This document shows, piece by piece, positions 8,933 to 18,253 of a stretch of DNA of 64,000 bases. A model generated the notes under the pieces. That model did not search any database, was not told the origin of the DNA, and saw nothing but the letters and a program-made list of their open reading frames with translations. The stretch comes from PCPOR2b sp965220385. Lineage in GTDB: Bacteria; Poribacteria; WGA-4E; PCPOR2b. The stretch's first letter is position 1. The number at the start of each line of letters is the position of its first letter. The stretch is from contig OZ244825.1 in assembly GCA_965220385.1 (NCBI GenBank), forward strand, positions 930,001 through 994,000. Direction: 5' to 3'. The translations under genes and the position numbers were made by a program.

Positions 8933-11092
8933 ATGGACAAACTTGTAGGTATTCTCGAACGCATCGTTTTTGAAAATCCGGAAACGGGCTATACCATCGC
9001 GCGCCTAACCTCGCGTGACTACCCGACCGAACTGATTACCGTTGTAGGCAATCTCGCTGCTGCAAGCGCGGGTGAGAGTCTTGCTCTCAGTGGGGAGTGG
9101 GTCAACAACCCGCAGTACGGCAGGCAGTTCAAGATTGAGGGCTATGAGACGGTGCTGCCCGCAACCGTCGTCGGGTTGCGGAAATACCTCGGTTCCGGGA
9201 TGATCAAAGGTGTCGGACCGGTGATGGCAGCACGAATTGTCAATGAGTTCGGGATGGACACGATGGAGGTGATAGAACAGGCACCCGAAAAGTTACGAGA
9301 GGTTCGGGGAATCGGCAAAAAGCGGGTCGATACAATTAAGGAGGCGTGGGCGGCGCAACGCGAAATCAAGAACGTGATGCTGTTTCTACAGTCTAACAAT
9401 GTCAGCACCGCCCACGCGGTCAAAATCTATAAAACCTACGAAAGCGACGCTATCGCAATTGTCCGTGAAAACCCATATCGCCTCGCCGATGACATCTACG
9501 GGATCGGCTTCAAAACGGCCGACACGATCTCGCAAAATCTTGGCATTGCGCACGATTCCCCGCATCGGGTCATGGCAGGCATAAAATATGTGCTGAGCCA
9601 TAAGGCGGACGATGGGCACGTTTTCCTGTATCGGGAGGAGTTGCTTGCCGCGTGTGATGAAATTTTAGAGCTGCCGTCCGATGTAATTGAAGAAGGGATC
9701 GCAGAATTGAGTGCCAAGGAGGAGATTATTTCCGAGACCACGCCCGAGGGTGAAGCAATCTACCTCGCACCATTCTACTACGCGGAAATCGGTGTCACCA
9801 ATGCAGTGTCAAGTCTCTTGCGAGCTTCCGCCAATCCCGTCCAACTCGACTATGTTGATAGGTCGATGGATAGGCTTGAAAAGCAGATGGGGATTCATTT
9901 TGCCGCCAATCAGAGGGACGCGATTAAGACTGCGTTAAGCGCGAAGGTCATGCTTCTGACAGGCGGACCGGGGACCGGGAAAACGACGACCACGGTTGGT
10001 ATGCTCCACCTCTTTGATCTACTTAAAAGAAAGGTCCTACTCGCCGCACCAACCGGACGGGCAGCGAAACGTATGAGTGAGACGACCGGACGCGAAGCCA
10101 AAACGATTCACCGCCTGTTGGAATTTTCACCCCAAGACTACGGTTTCAAACGGAATCAGGATAATCCCTTGGAAGCCGATGTAATTATTATTGATGAGAT
10201 GTCGATGGTTGATCTGATACTGATGAATAACCTACTGAAAGCGGTACCGTGGAACGCGACCTTAATCATGATCGGTGATGTGGACCAACTACCATCGGTG
10301 GGGGCGGGAAATGTGCTGACAGACCTGATCGCTTCCGGGGAGGTGACGGTGGTCACATTGACAGAGATTTTCCGTCAAGCGCAGGAAAGTTATATCGTCA
10401 CCAACGCCCACCGAATCAATCGGGGCGACTTTCCGCAGACGACCGGGCCCGCTGATCGCAACTTCTTTTTTATGGAGGAGGAAGATCCAGACCGGGCAAC
10501 CGACCTGATATGCGACCTTGTGGGGAAACGCCTACCCAAACATTACGGCTATCACCCGATGGACGATATTCAGGTGCTCTGCCCGATGCGACGTGGGACG
10601 GTTGGCTCTGAGAATTTCAATAAACGGTTGCAGGAAATTCTCAACACTTCGTCAGAGGAAACAATTCGCGGTGGGCGTAACTTCCGCGTTGGGGATAAGG
10701 TGATGCAGGTGCGGAACAACTACGATTATGACGTTTTCAATGGGGACATCGGACGCATCATCGACGTTGACTTCATCGATAAGCTGGTTACAATCGAGTT
10801 CCCAGAAAAGCGGGTCGCCTTCGATATGGCAGATCTCAACGAATTGGTGTTGGCTTACGGTATCACCGTCCACAAGGCACAGGGCAGTGAATATCCCGCC
10901 GTCGTTATACCGTTGATGACGCAGCATTATCTTATGCTGCAACGGAATCTCCTCTACACCGGCATAACGCGGGCGAAGGAGTTGGTTGTCCTCGTTGGCA
11001 CCAAGAAAGCCCTTGCCATGGCGATTCGGAATAACAAAGTTGTTGAGCGGAATAGCTTTCTTGCGGAAAGGCTTCGAGCGGTTTTGAGTTAA
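8933..11092 (+). CDS. recD2: RecD2-type ATP-dependent DNA helicase
   Basis: 719 residues, normal for RecD2 (the RecD-like helicases of bacteria lacking RecBC). The start is ATG after TAAGGAT. The N-terminal region has an OB-like segment, then helix-hairpin-helix units (SGMIKGVGPVMAARIVNEFG near 85-105 and LREVRGIGKKRVDTI near 120). Walker A is LTGGPGTGKTTTT near 342-354, Walker B is VIIIDEMSMVD near 418, and motifs LIMIGDVDQLPSVGAG and LTEIFRQ follow. The C-terminal 2B/UvrD-like part has GITVHKAQGSEYPAVVIPL near 643 and LLYTGITRAKELVVLVG. It is a 5'-3' SF1B helicase acting in DNA repair and recombination. It stands alone, flanked by repeat DNA on the left and a converging small gene on the right. 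Confidence 0.95.
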   Translation: MDKLVGILERIVFENPETGYTIARLTSRDYPTELITVVGNLAAASAGESLALSGEWVNNPQYGRQFKIEGYETVLPATVVGLRKYLGSGMIKGVGPVMAARIVNEFGMDTMEVIEQAPEKLREVRGIGKKRVDTIKEAWAAQREIKNVMLFLQSNNVSTAHAVKIYKTYESDAIAIVRENPYRLADDIYGIGFKTADTISQNLGIAHDSPHRVMAGIKYVLSHKADDGHVFLYREELLAACDEILELPSDVIEEGIAELSAKEEIISETTPEGEAIYLAPFYYAEIGVTNAVSSLLRASANPVQLDYVDRSMDRLEKQMGIHFAANQRDAIKTALSAKVMLLTGGPGTGKTTTTVGMLHLFDLLKRKVLLAAPTGRAAKRMSETTGREAKTIHRLLEFSPQDYGFKRNQDNPLEADVIIIDEMSMVDLILMNNLLKAVPWNATLIMIGDVDQLPSVGAGNVLTDLIASGEVTVVTLTEIFRQAQESYIVTNAHRINRGDFPQTTGPADRNFFFMEEEDPDRATDLICDLVGKRLPKHYGYHPMDDIQVLCPMRRGTVGSENFNKRLQEILNTSSEETIRGGRNFRVGDKVMQVRNNYDYDVFNGDIGRIIDVDFIDKLVTIEFPEKRVAFDMADLNELVLAYGITVHKAQGSEYPAVVIPLMTQHYLMLQRNLLYTGITRAKELVVLVGTKKALAMAIRNNKVVERNSFLAERLRAVLS

Positions 11093-11349
11093 AAGACAGC
11101 ATACCCTCCGAATTAGTGGGAAGAGGAGATTGTTGGTTCATTAATTGATTGGGATACACATGCCGCCCCGCCGGGGCTTTAGGGTTGGTATTACCGTGTT
11201 TACTGCTTTTTCATAATTTTTGCGCCTTGCGGACGATTATGGGTAATTTCTTATTCATCTCATCGTATAAGCTCTATCGTGCGGACCAACGGTTAAGAAA
11301 ACAACTGTTTCATCATCTTGCCCCTCACACCTAATAAATAGCTTGGTGT

Positions 11350-11580
11350 TCATTCATTCCAGACATCCGTGTGGCTGAACCATCTCAACTGATCCCTTTT
11401 TTCTCGTTCAACAATGTCTTCCAGATCTTCATAAAGCGGAGAGTCTTTATTGAGATCAAAGAACTCCTGTGTGGTAAACTCCATCAGTTCTTCACGTACT
11501 ACCTTCCGAATAATTTGTTCCAACTGCTCAACAGTCAGGGTGACTGTCGTTTCCTGTGTTTTGGTTACATTGTCGCTCAT
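11350..11580 (-). CDS. Small acidic hypothetical protein
   Basis: 76 residues, ATG start preceded by GAAAGGA about 9 nt upstream. It is rich in Glu/Asp and begins with a Thr/Gln/Val stretch (TQETTVTLTVEQLEQIIRKV) that looks like a beta strand followed by an amphipathic helix, then an acidic tail (YEDLEDIVEREKRDQ). The layout resembles small antitoxin-like or regulatory proteins common in repeat-rich bacterial genomes. No toxin gene is visible in the 257 bp downstream, which contain only a degenerate GC palindrome near 11164-11180. The gene lies between recD2 (convergent) and the RND pump. Function unknown; the coding call rests on the good ribosome-binding site and clean frame. Confidence 0.6.
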   Translation of the reverse strand: MSDNVTKTQETTVTLTVEQLEQIIRKVVREELMEFTTQEFFDLNKDSPLYEDLEDIVEREKRDQLRWFSHTDVWNE

Positions 11581-11666
11581 CTTGACTGTCCTTTCCTTTC
11601 TCTCTCCCTGCTGAAAAATTATAGAGCATTATAGCATACGATAATGGACAATACCCAGTCTTTATT

Positions 11667-14600
11667 TTACGTTATTACCCTTTTCTCTACCTCTTGGGTC
11701 TCAACGCGTACCCCGCGCCATTGACGAATATCATCGCTGATTGCGTAGAACGCTGGAATTACAAACAGCGTCAGCAGGGTCGCCACCGACAGCCCCCAGA
11801 CGATGGTGCTTGCCATCGGCATCCATATCGCAGACTTCCCTCCCACTCCTAATGCCATCGGTAATAAACCGCTTACAGTCGTAATTGAGGTCAGTAGGAT
11901 CGGGCGTAACCGCGTGCGTCCTGCATTGATAATCGCCTGCCATTTCCCAGTTCCCGCCGTCCGCTGACGATTGATAAACTCCACCAGTACAATCGAGTCA
12001 TTAACCACGATACCAGCCAGCGCGACAAGCCCGTATGTTGAAGCGACGCTCAAAGGATTTCCAGACGTGATTAGTCCTACCATCGCACCGATGAATGCGA
12101 AGGGGACGGTCATCAGAATGACCAGCGGTTGGAGGAAGGACCTGAACTGCGTTCCCAGTATGAAATAGACCAGCATAATCCCAAAAGCGAAGAAGATGGG
12201 GATGTCCCTAAAAACCTGCTGGAACTCGGCAAATTCACCGCCCGATTCGAGGGTGTAGCCCGGATAGCGCGGACTGATCTTATCGAAACGTGCGCGGAGT
12301 CTCTGATTCACGCTCACCCCAGAGACTACACTTTCATCCACATTGGCGGTGATTGTGATGGCTCGCTCCTGTTTGTAACGATGAATTGTGGAATAACCTT
12401 GTGCCACACTCAGCTGGGCAACATCTCTGAGGAGAATCGGCACCCCCGTTGCTCCCATCAGCCTCAAATCGGCGACAGCTTTCTGTCCCGTACGTCCAGA
12501 TTCGCTGAATTTAACAACGACATCAATCTCCTCGTCGCCATCGCGGAAGACAGTTGCCTTTGTGCCTTCAAACGCATTGCGCACGGTGAAGGCAATCTGC
12601 TGGACAGTCAACCCATATTCGTTAGCCTTGTCCTCATCAATATGTAGTTTAATCTCTTCTTGACCCAAAGCGTAGTTGTCCTTGATGTCAGTGACGCCGG
12701 GAATCTTGGAGAGCACCGCTTTCAGTTCGTCAGTGATTGCCTCCAGTTCGTCGAAGTATTTTCCTTTCACTATGACTTCGACATCCGCGCCGGCGGGCGG
12801 TCCCTCTTCTCTTGTCTGAAATCCGACACGCTCCGGTCCCGAAATATGACTAAATTTCTGACGAAGTTCCGCGATGATTTCATCAAGCGTCCGCTCGCGA
12901 TCTTTGGCTTCAGCGACTTCAATATGGAGCATTCCGAGGTTGCCGTTACGCTCATTAAAGTTGTTCTCTACCTCTTGCCACCCCGTTCTCGTGATAACTG
13001 CCTTAACTTCAGATTTGGGCATCGCAAGTGCGACCGCCTCAAATTCGCGGAGGACCTCATCTGTTGTCTCTAAGCTAGTACCCACCGGCATCGTGACGTC
13101 GACAAAAATCATTGGATACTCGTCGCCGCGGAACATGTCAACTTCGACCACTCCGAACCGGATGGGGAGAAAACTTAGGAATAGGCAAAGCACAATACCA
13201 CCCAGCACCCAGTAGCGACGGCGTAGCGCGAATTTCAAAAGCCGAGTGTAGGGCTTTAGTAGGTAGCGCATCAACCGGTCTTCCGATTTGGAATGTCGAA
13301 CTTTTCCCCAATCCGCGATATGGGACGGTAAGATGAAGAAACATTCAAACAACGAGGCCGCGAGCGTCAAAGCGACGATGATTGGGATGATTTTCATAAA
13401 CTTGCCCACAATCCCCGGCAATAGCGCAAGTGGGAGGAAGATTGCAGCAGTCGTTAAGGAGGCAGTTATCACGGGTCCAGCGACTTCATGGGCACCGTTG
13501 ATAGCGGCTTCGATCGGCGATTCCCCTTCCTGCATGCGACGATAGACATTTTCCATCACAATGATAGCATCGTCCACAATGATACCAAGCACCAACACCA
13601 ACCCGAACAACGACATGTTGTTAATCGATTCGTTGGCAATACCCATGAGACCAAAAGTCATTAGTAGTGTCAACGGGATGCCAATCGCGACAAAGATTGC
13701 GTTCCTCAATCCCATGAAGATGCACAAGGCAAGGAGAACAAGCAGGACACCGAAAAGTGCATTTGTTTGTAGCTTGCCAAGCGAATTACGGATATGGATT
13801 GAACTGTCGTTCACTAATATGATTTCCGCACCTTCCGGCAACCGAATTGTCCGATACTTCGTCGCTATGGTTCGTACCATGTCGACAATTTGGGTCGTAC
13901 TTCCTTCACCTCGCTTTGCTACCGAGAGCGTAATTGCGGGCTTCCCGTTCAGACGGGGGATTACGGTTGCTTCTTCATAGGTATCTCGAACCTGTGCAAC
14001 GTCCCTGATCCGGATCTTACCGCCACCGGGAATCTGCTGCACAATCACATTCTGGATTTGATCGATTGAATCGAACTCGCCGACGGTACGCAGCAGGTAT
14101 TCTAACCGCCCAATCTTCAGTTCCCCCGCGGGGACATTCATATTCTTAGCTGCCAACGCGCCGACAATTTGTTGCAGCGTCAATGAATACCGATCAAGGC
14201 GGTCAGGATCAACCTCGACCCAAATCTCGCGGTCACGAATACCGTAGACCGAAACCTCCAATACGTCCTCAACCGCTTCGATTTCGTCTTGGAGTTCTTC
14301 CGCCAGTTCGTGTCTCTCTTTTTCGGGGAAATCCCCCGCTATAATAACGTCAATCACCGGCGTGAGCGTATTTGACTCCAGCTTGAACATGACAGGATCT
14401 TCCGCATGTTGAGGCAGCTCCTGGACTTTATCTAACTCTGTGCGCAGATCTTGATACAGTTTATCAAATTCGTCGCGCGAGATATTCTGATCGAATTTGA
14501 CGCTGATGCCGGTGAACCCTTCAGCGGCGGTCGAGGTGATAGACTCAATCTTGTTCACATCGGCGATCTCGTCCTCGATCGGTTTAGTAATCAGTTTTTC

Positions 14601-14780
14601 CATCTCGTCGGGCGAAACGCCGGGATATACCACCCAAATTAGTACCCAGTTGAAGGACATATCGCGTTCGAGCTCGCGGGGCATATTGATCAGCATGTAT
14701 GATCCAAATACAATTACCGCAATGGTGATCATGTGAACCAGTACAGGGTTGTTGACGGACACTCTGAATACGGATTTCAT
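11667..14780 (-). CDS. RND-family (AcrB/HAE1-like) efflux permease
   Basis: 1037 residues, full length for the family. TM1 (VHMITIAVIVFGSYMLI) is followed by the porter segment with WVVYPGVSPDEMEKLITKPI. The central TM block has GIIVDDAIIVMENVYRRMQE near residue 405, which carries the paired Asp residues of the proton relay. The second half repeats the layout, ending in LVALAGIVVNDSIVLVEFIN and a final TM bundle. It is an inner-membrane proton-driven pump that needs a periplasmic adaptor and an outer-membrane channel. Neither is adjacent: the nearest adaptor and TolC are 8-14 kb downstream on the same strand. The direction matches that cluster, but recD2 intervenes on the opposite strand. Substrate unknown. 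Confidence 0.93.
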   Translation of the reverse strand: MKSVFRVSVNNPVLVHMITIAVIVFGSYMLINMPRELERDMSFNWVLIWVVYPGVSPDEMEKLITKPIEDEIADVNKIESITSTAAEGFTGISVKFDQNISRDEFDKLYQDLRTELDKVQELPQHAEDPVMFKLESNTLTPVIDVIIAGDFPEKERHELAEELQDEIEAVEDVLEVSVYGIRDREIWVEVDPDRLDRYSLTLQQIVGALAAKNMNVPAGELKIGRLEYLLRTVGEFDSIDQIQNVIVQQIPGGGKIRIRDVAQVRDTYEEATVIPRLNGKPAITLSVAKRGEGSTTQIVDMVRTIATKYRTIRLPEGAEIILVNDSSIHIRNSLGKLQTNALFGVLLVLLALCIFMGLRNAIFVAIGIPLTLLMTFGLMGIANESINNMSLFGLVLVLGIIVDDAIIVMENVYRRMQEGESPIEAAINGAHEVAGPVITASLTTAAIFLPLALLPGIVGKFMKIIPIIVALTLAASLFECFFILPSHIADWGKVRHSKSEDRLMRYLLKPYTRLLKFALRRRYWVLGGIVLCLFLSFLPIRFGVVEVDMFRGDEYPMIFVDVTMPVGTSLETTDEVLREFEAVALAMPKSEVKAVITRTGWQEVENNFNERNGNLGMLHIEVAEAKDRERTLDEIIAELRQKFSHISGPERVGFQTREEGPPAGADVEVIVKGKYFDELEAITDELKAVLSKIPGVTDIKDNYALGQEEIKLHIDEDKANEYGLTVQQIAFTVRNAFEGTKATVFRDGDEEIDVVVKFSESGRTGQKAVADLRLMGATGVPILLRDVAQLSVAQGYSTIHRYKQERAITITANVDESVVSGVSVNQRLRARFDKISPRYPGYTLESGGEFAEFQQVFRDIPIFFAFGIMLVYFILGTQFRSFLQPLVILMTVPFAFIGAMVGLITSGNPLSVASTYGLVALAGIVVNDSIVLVEFINRQRTAGTGKWQAIINAGRTRLRPILLTSITTVSGLLPMALGVGGKSAIWMPMASTIVWGLSVATLLTLFVIPAFYAISDDIRQWRGVRVETQEVEKRVIT

Positions 14781-14836
14781 TATTGGTGATTCCTACCTAA
14801 TTACCTCATGTTAGAGATTATTGCACACTTCTATAC

Positions 14837-14865
14837 TTGACCTTATCCTCACTTTAGGATATGCT
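14837..14865 (+). promoter_or_regulatory. Candidate sigma-70 promoter for the EamA-like gene
   Basis: TTGACC at 14837-14842, a 17-nt spacer and TATGCT at 14860-14865 lie in the divergent gap between the RND gene and the rightward transporter gene, about 90 bp before its ATG. The match is moderate and rests on sequence only. Confidence 0.3.
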
Positions 14866-14954
14866 TGTGTGGAAACAGACGGGGACTCACACCGCAATTC
14901 AATTAAACGATAATAACACTGGGTATCGTTGACCACTGAGGGGCAAATTTCAAC

Positions 14955-15380
14955 ATGGGCTGGATAAAATACGCGGCAATTACCGCGTGCGCATTGGCTG
15001 CTGCGGATCTGTGCGTGAAGCTAGCAGCGAACAGGATTTCTAGCAGTCTGTTAATGCTGATATACGGCTGCTGTACATTCTCGACTGGACTGACTTGGGT
15101 ACTTTGGCAATGGGCGCGTGGCATGCCGCAACATGCCCAACTCTCAGGTGTTTTGGCGAGTATCGGGATGGGATTTGCCTTCAGCGGTGTGACTTTGGGA
15201 TTGTATATTACCTTTAGTGCAGGGGCGCCAATTTCTCTCGGCTCACCGGTTATCCGCTTCGGAGGGATACTGTTGACCAGTTTGGCGGGCATGATATTAT
15301 TACGCGAACCGCTTACCTTACGATATGTTATCGGCGTGCTTCTCGTCTGTAGTGGTATGTATTTGGTTATTACAAGGTAG
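14955..15380 (+). CDS. Half-size EamA/DMT-superfamily transporter
   Basis: 141 residues and almost entirely hydrophobic, with about five membrane helices. The C-terminal half has the EamA pattern GAPISLGSPVIRFGGILL, then GMILLREPLTLRYVIGVLLV and a final helix ending GMYLVITR (the usual LGExLTxxxxxGxxLIxxGV type). Full EamA transporters carry two such halves (about 300 residues). A single half is expected to work as a dimer, like small multidrug or sugar/amine exporters. GAGGGG lies about 10 nt before the ATG. It is the only rightward gene between the RND pump and the GNAT gene. Substrate cannot be inferred. Confidence 0.8.
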   Translation: MGWIKYAAITACALAAADLCVKLAANRISSSLLMLIYGCCTFSTGLTWVLWQWARGMPQHAQLSGVLASIGMGFAFSGVTLGLYITFSAGAPISLGSPVIRFGGILLTSLAGMILLREPLTLRYVIGVLLVCSGMYLVITR

Positions 15381-15415
15381 ACAGAAGCGGAGTCGGCGGA
15401 TACATCGCTGAACGG

Positions 15416-16237
15416 TTACGCTTCCCACACATACTTTCCTCGAACGTATGCCATCTCGAAACCGGCGCGGCATAGATTACGATGTGAGATGAGTGGATTA
15501 CGTGGCTTAGGTGCGGCTGTCTCGCTCGTGAACCAACTACAACCCAGTTCGAGCCCGTCAAAAACGCGTTGGTTGATCATTGCCTTTTGAATCCCGCGCC
15601 GTCGGAATCCCGAAAGCGTGGCCGCATCTGTCAAATGTGCAGCGCTATCTCGGAGGTACATCGCTGCAACCGCGATAGGTTCATCACCATCAAACGCTAA
15701 ATAATGATGCCATTGTGGGACACTGAAGCGCGCCTCAAACCATTCCCTTCTACTCCTAAACTGAGTAAAGACTGTTGACATAACGGCGAACCAATCGGAA
15801 GCTTGAGTAACACCGACTCTCTCGATACGAAAGTCTGGGTTTTCGTTCTGGATCGGTGAACCGTCTCGATACATCTTTGCTGTGCCCTCTGATTTGTGAA
15901 ACCCTCGCTGTTCCAGCCAATTCACAACTCTATTCGGCTTCGCCAATGGACTTAGCTCAATCGCAAAGCGCTTAATCTTCTGCCCCGCGTAGTAATCGAG
16001 AATCTGCTCAATCTGTTTCATGCTCGTTTGCGAAGCAAGCCCAAGACCAAGGACGCGATTGAAATATAGGCTGTTGCTCTTTCGGACTGATAGCAGCGTC
16101 GCAGAGCCAATATTTCTGGTTTCAATGCCGAGTTTCGCTGCGTACTTGCTTGGTGCACTTCGATGGAACGCTGCTCCCGACTGCACTTCAATATTCTCAA
16201 TAATCTCACTCAATTCCCGTGTGACGGTTTTGCCCAT
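15416..16237 (-). CDS. GNAT-family N-acetyltransferase
   Basis: 273 residues. The C-terminal half carries the GNAT core: a strand (WHHYLAFDGDEPIAVAAMYL), the LTDAATLSGFRRRGIQKAMI segment with the acetyl-CoA pyrophosphate loop (RRRGIQKA, matching Q/RxxGxG/A), and the following helix (INQRVFDGLELGCSWFTSET). The N-terminal 130 residues look like a degenerate second GNAT-type half (KRFAIELSPLAKPNRVVNWL, EQRGFHKSEG). This two-domain layout is common in uncharacterised GNAT proteins. The acceptor is unknown. The gene converges with the EamA gene (36 bp apart) and is separated by 200 bp of repeat-like DNA from pgeF. Confidence 0.8.
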   Translation of the reverse strand: MGKTVTRELSEIIENIEVQSGAAFHRSAPSKYAAKLGIETRNIGSATLLSVRKSNSLYFNRVLGLGLASQTSMKQIEQILDYYAGQKIKRFAIELSPLAKPNRVVNWLEQRGFHKSEGTAKMYRDGSPIQNENPDFRIERVGVTQASDWFAVMSTVFTQFRSRREWFEARFSVPQWHHYLAFDGDEPIAVAAMYLRDSAAHLTDAATLSGFRRRGIQKAMINQRVFDGLELGCSWFTSETAAPKPRNPLISHRNLCRAGFEMAYVRGKYVWEA

Positions 16238-16392
16238 TTTCTTCCGGTTTTATAGTAGACGTTACAATTATTTGTACGCTAGCCGATAAATCGAGACCAG
16301 GGCGGGGGGTATCTCCTGTGGGAGGGGCATCCCTGCCCCGATTATACCCATACCTCTGATAGCGCAGGCGGTTCTGCTACGATACCTACCGC

Positions 16393-16426
16393 AGAAGCGT
16401 CTACTTATTTTTAAACTTCACTATAA
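16393..16426 (+). repeat. Dispersed element end, family TTCACTATAA
   Basis: AGAAGCGTCTACTTATTTTT followed by AAACTTCACTATAA matches segments at 41778-41816 (inverted) and 49808-49846 (direct). It probably marks one end of a small mobile repeat. It lies just beyond the 3' end of the pgeF-like gene. Confidence 0.5.
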
Positions 16427-16437
16427 TTGCTATCAAC

Positions 16438-17265
16438 TCACGCTGACAACATAATTCCCGCTCCGAATCTGCCCGTCCTTCCCCTTTGGTGTCGCTCGGA
16501 GAAAAAGATGTGTGGGTTGCAATAGGTACATATCTGAGCGACCTCTATGTTTTGTCCTGGGATACCTGTTTCTATAATTTGCCGCTTATTGGCTTCCCAA
16601 AGGTCAAAATACCTCTTGCCATCGGTGGACTCGTCGTTGATATAACCCTCCGTGCCACCAAAGGTTTCCTCAACTTCTGAGATAACTTCGGTACCAACCT
16701 CATAGTGGCACGGACCAATGGACGGACCAATCCCTGCCACAATATCAGCCGGATCGCAGCTGAATTTTGTCCTTAACGCATTTACTGTGTTCTGCGCTGC
16801 CAATTTAACAGTTCCCCGCCAACCAGCATGGACAGCCGCGACAACCCTCTTTCGCGGATCGAAGAAAAGTACCGGCACACAGTCCGCCATAAGAACCGTC
16901 AGGCATAGGTGGGGAACATCTGTCACCGTCGCATCTGTATCTTCAATCGCGGTGTCAAGATCCATTGCACCATAGCCTCTCATCCCATCTGTTACGATTG
17001 TCACTGTCCCGCTATGAACCTGTTTGGCGACTACAAAATCGGTGAGCGGTATTCCGACGTTTTCTGCCAAACGTGCGCGATTACTCAGGACAGTTTTAGC
17101 GTCGTCTTCGACGTGAAACCCTATATTAAGGGATTCGTAAGGCGGGGAACTTAGACCGCCGACGCGGGTAGAAACAAAATGGTCTACCCCGCCCTGTTTC
17201 GACAGGTTCTGGAACCGGAAGGTAGACACCGATTGGTAACGCGTTTCTAACATATCGTCACGCAT
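16438..17265 (-). CDS. pgeF: PgeF/YfiH-type purine nucleoside phosphorylase-like (laccase-domain) protein
   Basis: 275 residues from the chosen start. The frame stays open to 17433, but that extension lies inside the upstream gene and has unlike composition. The ATG at 17265 gives an ATGCGTGA overlap with the upstream stop, pointing to translational coupling; ATG 17253 is an alternative. Family motifs are clear: VSTRVGGLSSPPYESLNIGF, VVAKQVHSGTV, TVLMADCVPVLFFDP, VVAAVHAGWRGTVKLAAQN, GIGPSIGPCHYEVG, QICTYCNPHIFFSERH. The His of QVHSG, the Cys of ADCVP and the His of HAGWRG are the metal ligands. Family members cleave purine nucleosides and have been proposed to help edit peptidoglycan precursors. 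The start choice is the main uncertainty. Confidence 0.88.
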   Translation of the reverse strand: MRDDMLETRYQSVSTFRFQNLSKQGGVDHFVSTRVGGLSSPPYESLNIGFHVEDDAKTVLSNRARLAENVGIPLTDFVVAKQVHSGTVTIVTDGMRGYGAMDLDTAIEDTDATVTDVPHLCLTVLMADCVPVLFFDPRKRVVAAVHAGWRGTVKLAAQNTVNALRTKFSCDPADIVAGIGPSIGPCHYEVGTEVISEVEETFGGTEGYINDESTDGKRYFDLWEANKRQIIETGIPGQNIEVAQICTYCNPHIFFSERHQRGRTGRFGAGIMLSA

Positions 17266-18253
17266 TGCTTTCAAGTGCCTGAAGCAACCCACGCATGTGA
17301 CCAACACAGTACGCAATATATTCTCTGCCCTCAGGCCCATCCGTGCTGAGTCGCATGATGTGGTCGTAGTCGATGACGGCATCATACCCCACATCGTGCA
17401 ACGCTTTAGCCACGCGGTACATATCCATGTCACCGGAGTCCGGGATTACCTCTTCGTACCCTCTCTTTTCAGGGATCTTTCCGCGCACGTTGCGGAAGTG
17501 GACGTGGAAGATTTTGCCCTGCTCACCGAAGTGCCGAATCCCCTCAAAGACATCTTCGCCCGACTCATAGCGCGTACCTACGCAGAAGGTCATACCGTTG
17601 TTTGGTGAAGGCACTTCGGAAAAAAGGCGATCAAATGCTGCAAAGTTGTAGAGAACCTGTGGCACACCGTAAAGACTGGGAACCGGTGGATCGTTGCCGT
17701 GCATCGCAACCTTGACCCCAGCGGTCTCTGCGACGGGTACAACGCTCTTAAAGATTTTTAGGGTGCGCTCCCAAATCTCATCGTGGGTGGGTGCGCCTTC
17801 CGGCGGCGGTTGGTCGAGTGCTTCGTTCAGATCCACTTTCAGGTGCTTATATCCGCCCCGCCCCTCAATGAAGCTATGCATCGATTCAGGGAAATGACCG
17901 AATTGGCCCGCTTGGAAACATTGGATGCCCATCACCGGTAGGTCAAACTCCCCGCAGAGTTCTGCATTGACAATCAAATTCTCAATTTCCTCTGCGGAGC
18001 CGGGCTGACCGAGAAAGGTCTTGATGCAGTCACTGTTAGCGGTGTTGGCGCGCTCAATCTTGAGTCCGGCTTTGTCGATGGTTTCTACCACTTTTTCCAG
18101 TCCCGCGCGGTTTGCTCGACCGCCTGCTTCTGAATAACCGGGACATATATTCAACGTGATGTCCACGCAATCAACGCCGATCTGTTTGAGAAAGGCAAGG
18201 TCGTCCGGACGGTCCAACCAATCTGGACTGATACGGGTGCCAATTTTCATCAT
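17258..18253 (-). CDS. Mannonate dehydratase (UxuA)-like TIM-barrel protein
   Basis: 331 residues. Motifs of the UxuA family: KIERANTANSDCIKTFLGQP, AETAGVKVAMHGNDPPVPSL, NNGMTFCVGTRYESG, KIFHVHFRNVRGKIPE, GDMDMYRVAKALHDVGYDAV and a final DHI motif. The family dehydrates D-mannonate to 2-keto-3-deoxygluconate with Mn or Fe; the His/Cys/His/Asp metal ligands can be matched in the MHGND, FCVG, HFRN and DYDHI motifs. The usual HPDDPP reads HGNDPP here, so the substrate may differ. It overlaps pgeF by 8 bp and is 215 bp from a second, diverged paralogue (18469-19410). A role in uronate or sugar-acid breakdown is an inference. Confidence 0.82.
   Translation of the reverse strand: MMKIGTRISPDWLDRPDDLAFLKQIGVDCVDITLNICPGYSEAGGRANRAGLEKVVETIDKAGLKIERANTANSDCIKTFLGQPGSAEEIENLIVNAELCGEFDLPVMGIQCFQAGQFGHFPESMHSFIEGRGGYKHLKVDLNEALDQPPPEGAPTHDEIWERTLKIFKSVVPVAETAGVKVAMHGNDPPVPSLYGVPQVLYNFAAFDRLFSEVPSPNNGMTFCVGTRYESGEDVFEGIRHFGEQGKIFHVHFRNVRGKIPEKRGYEEVIPDSGDMDMYRVAKALHDVGYDAVIDYDHIMRLSTDGPEGREYIAYCVGHMRGLLQALESNA

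Noticed and set aside
12129..12647. 172-residue frame opposite the RND gene
   Set aside because: Antisense shadow of conserved RND coding sequence.
16438..17433. Long start for the PgeF-like gene
   Set aside because: The first 56 residues lie inside the upstream gene and look unlike the family; ATG 17265 gives a coupled ATGCGTGA overlap.
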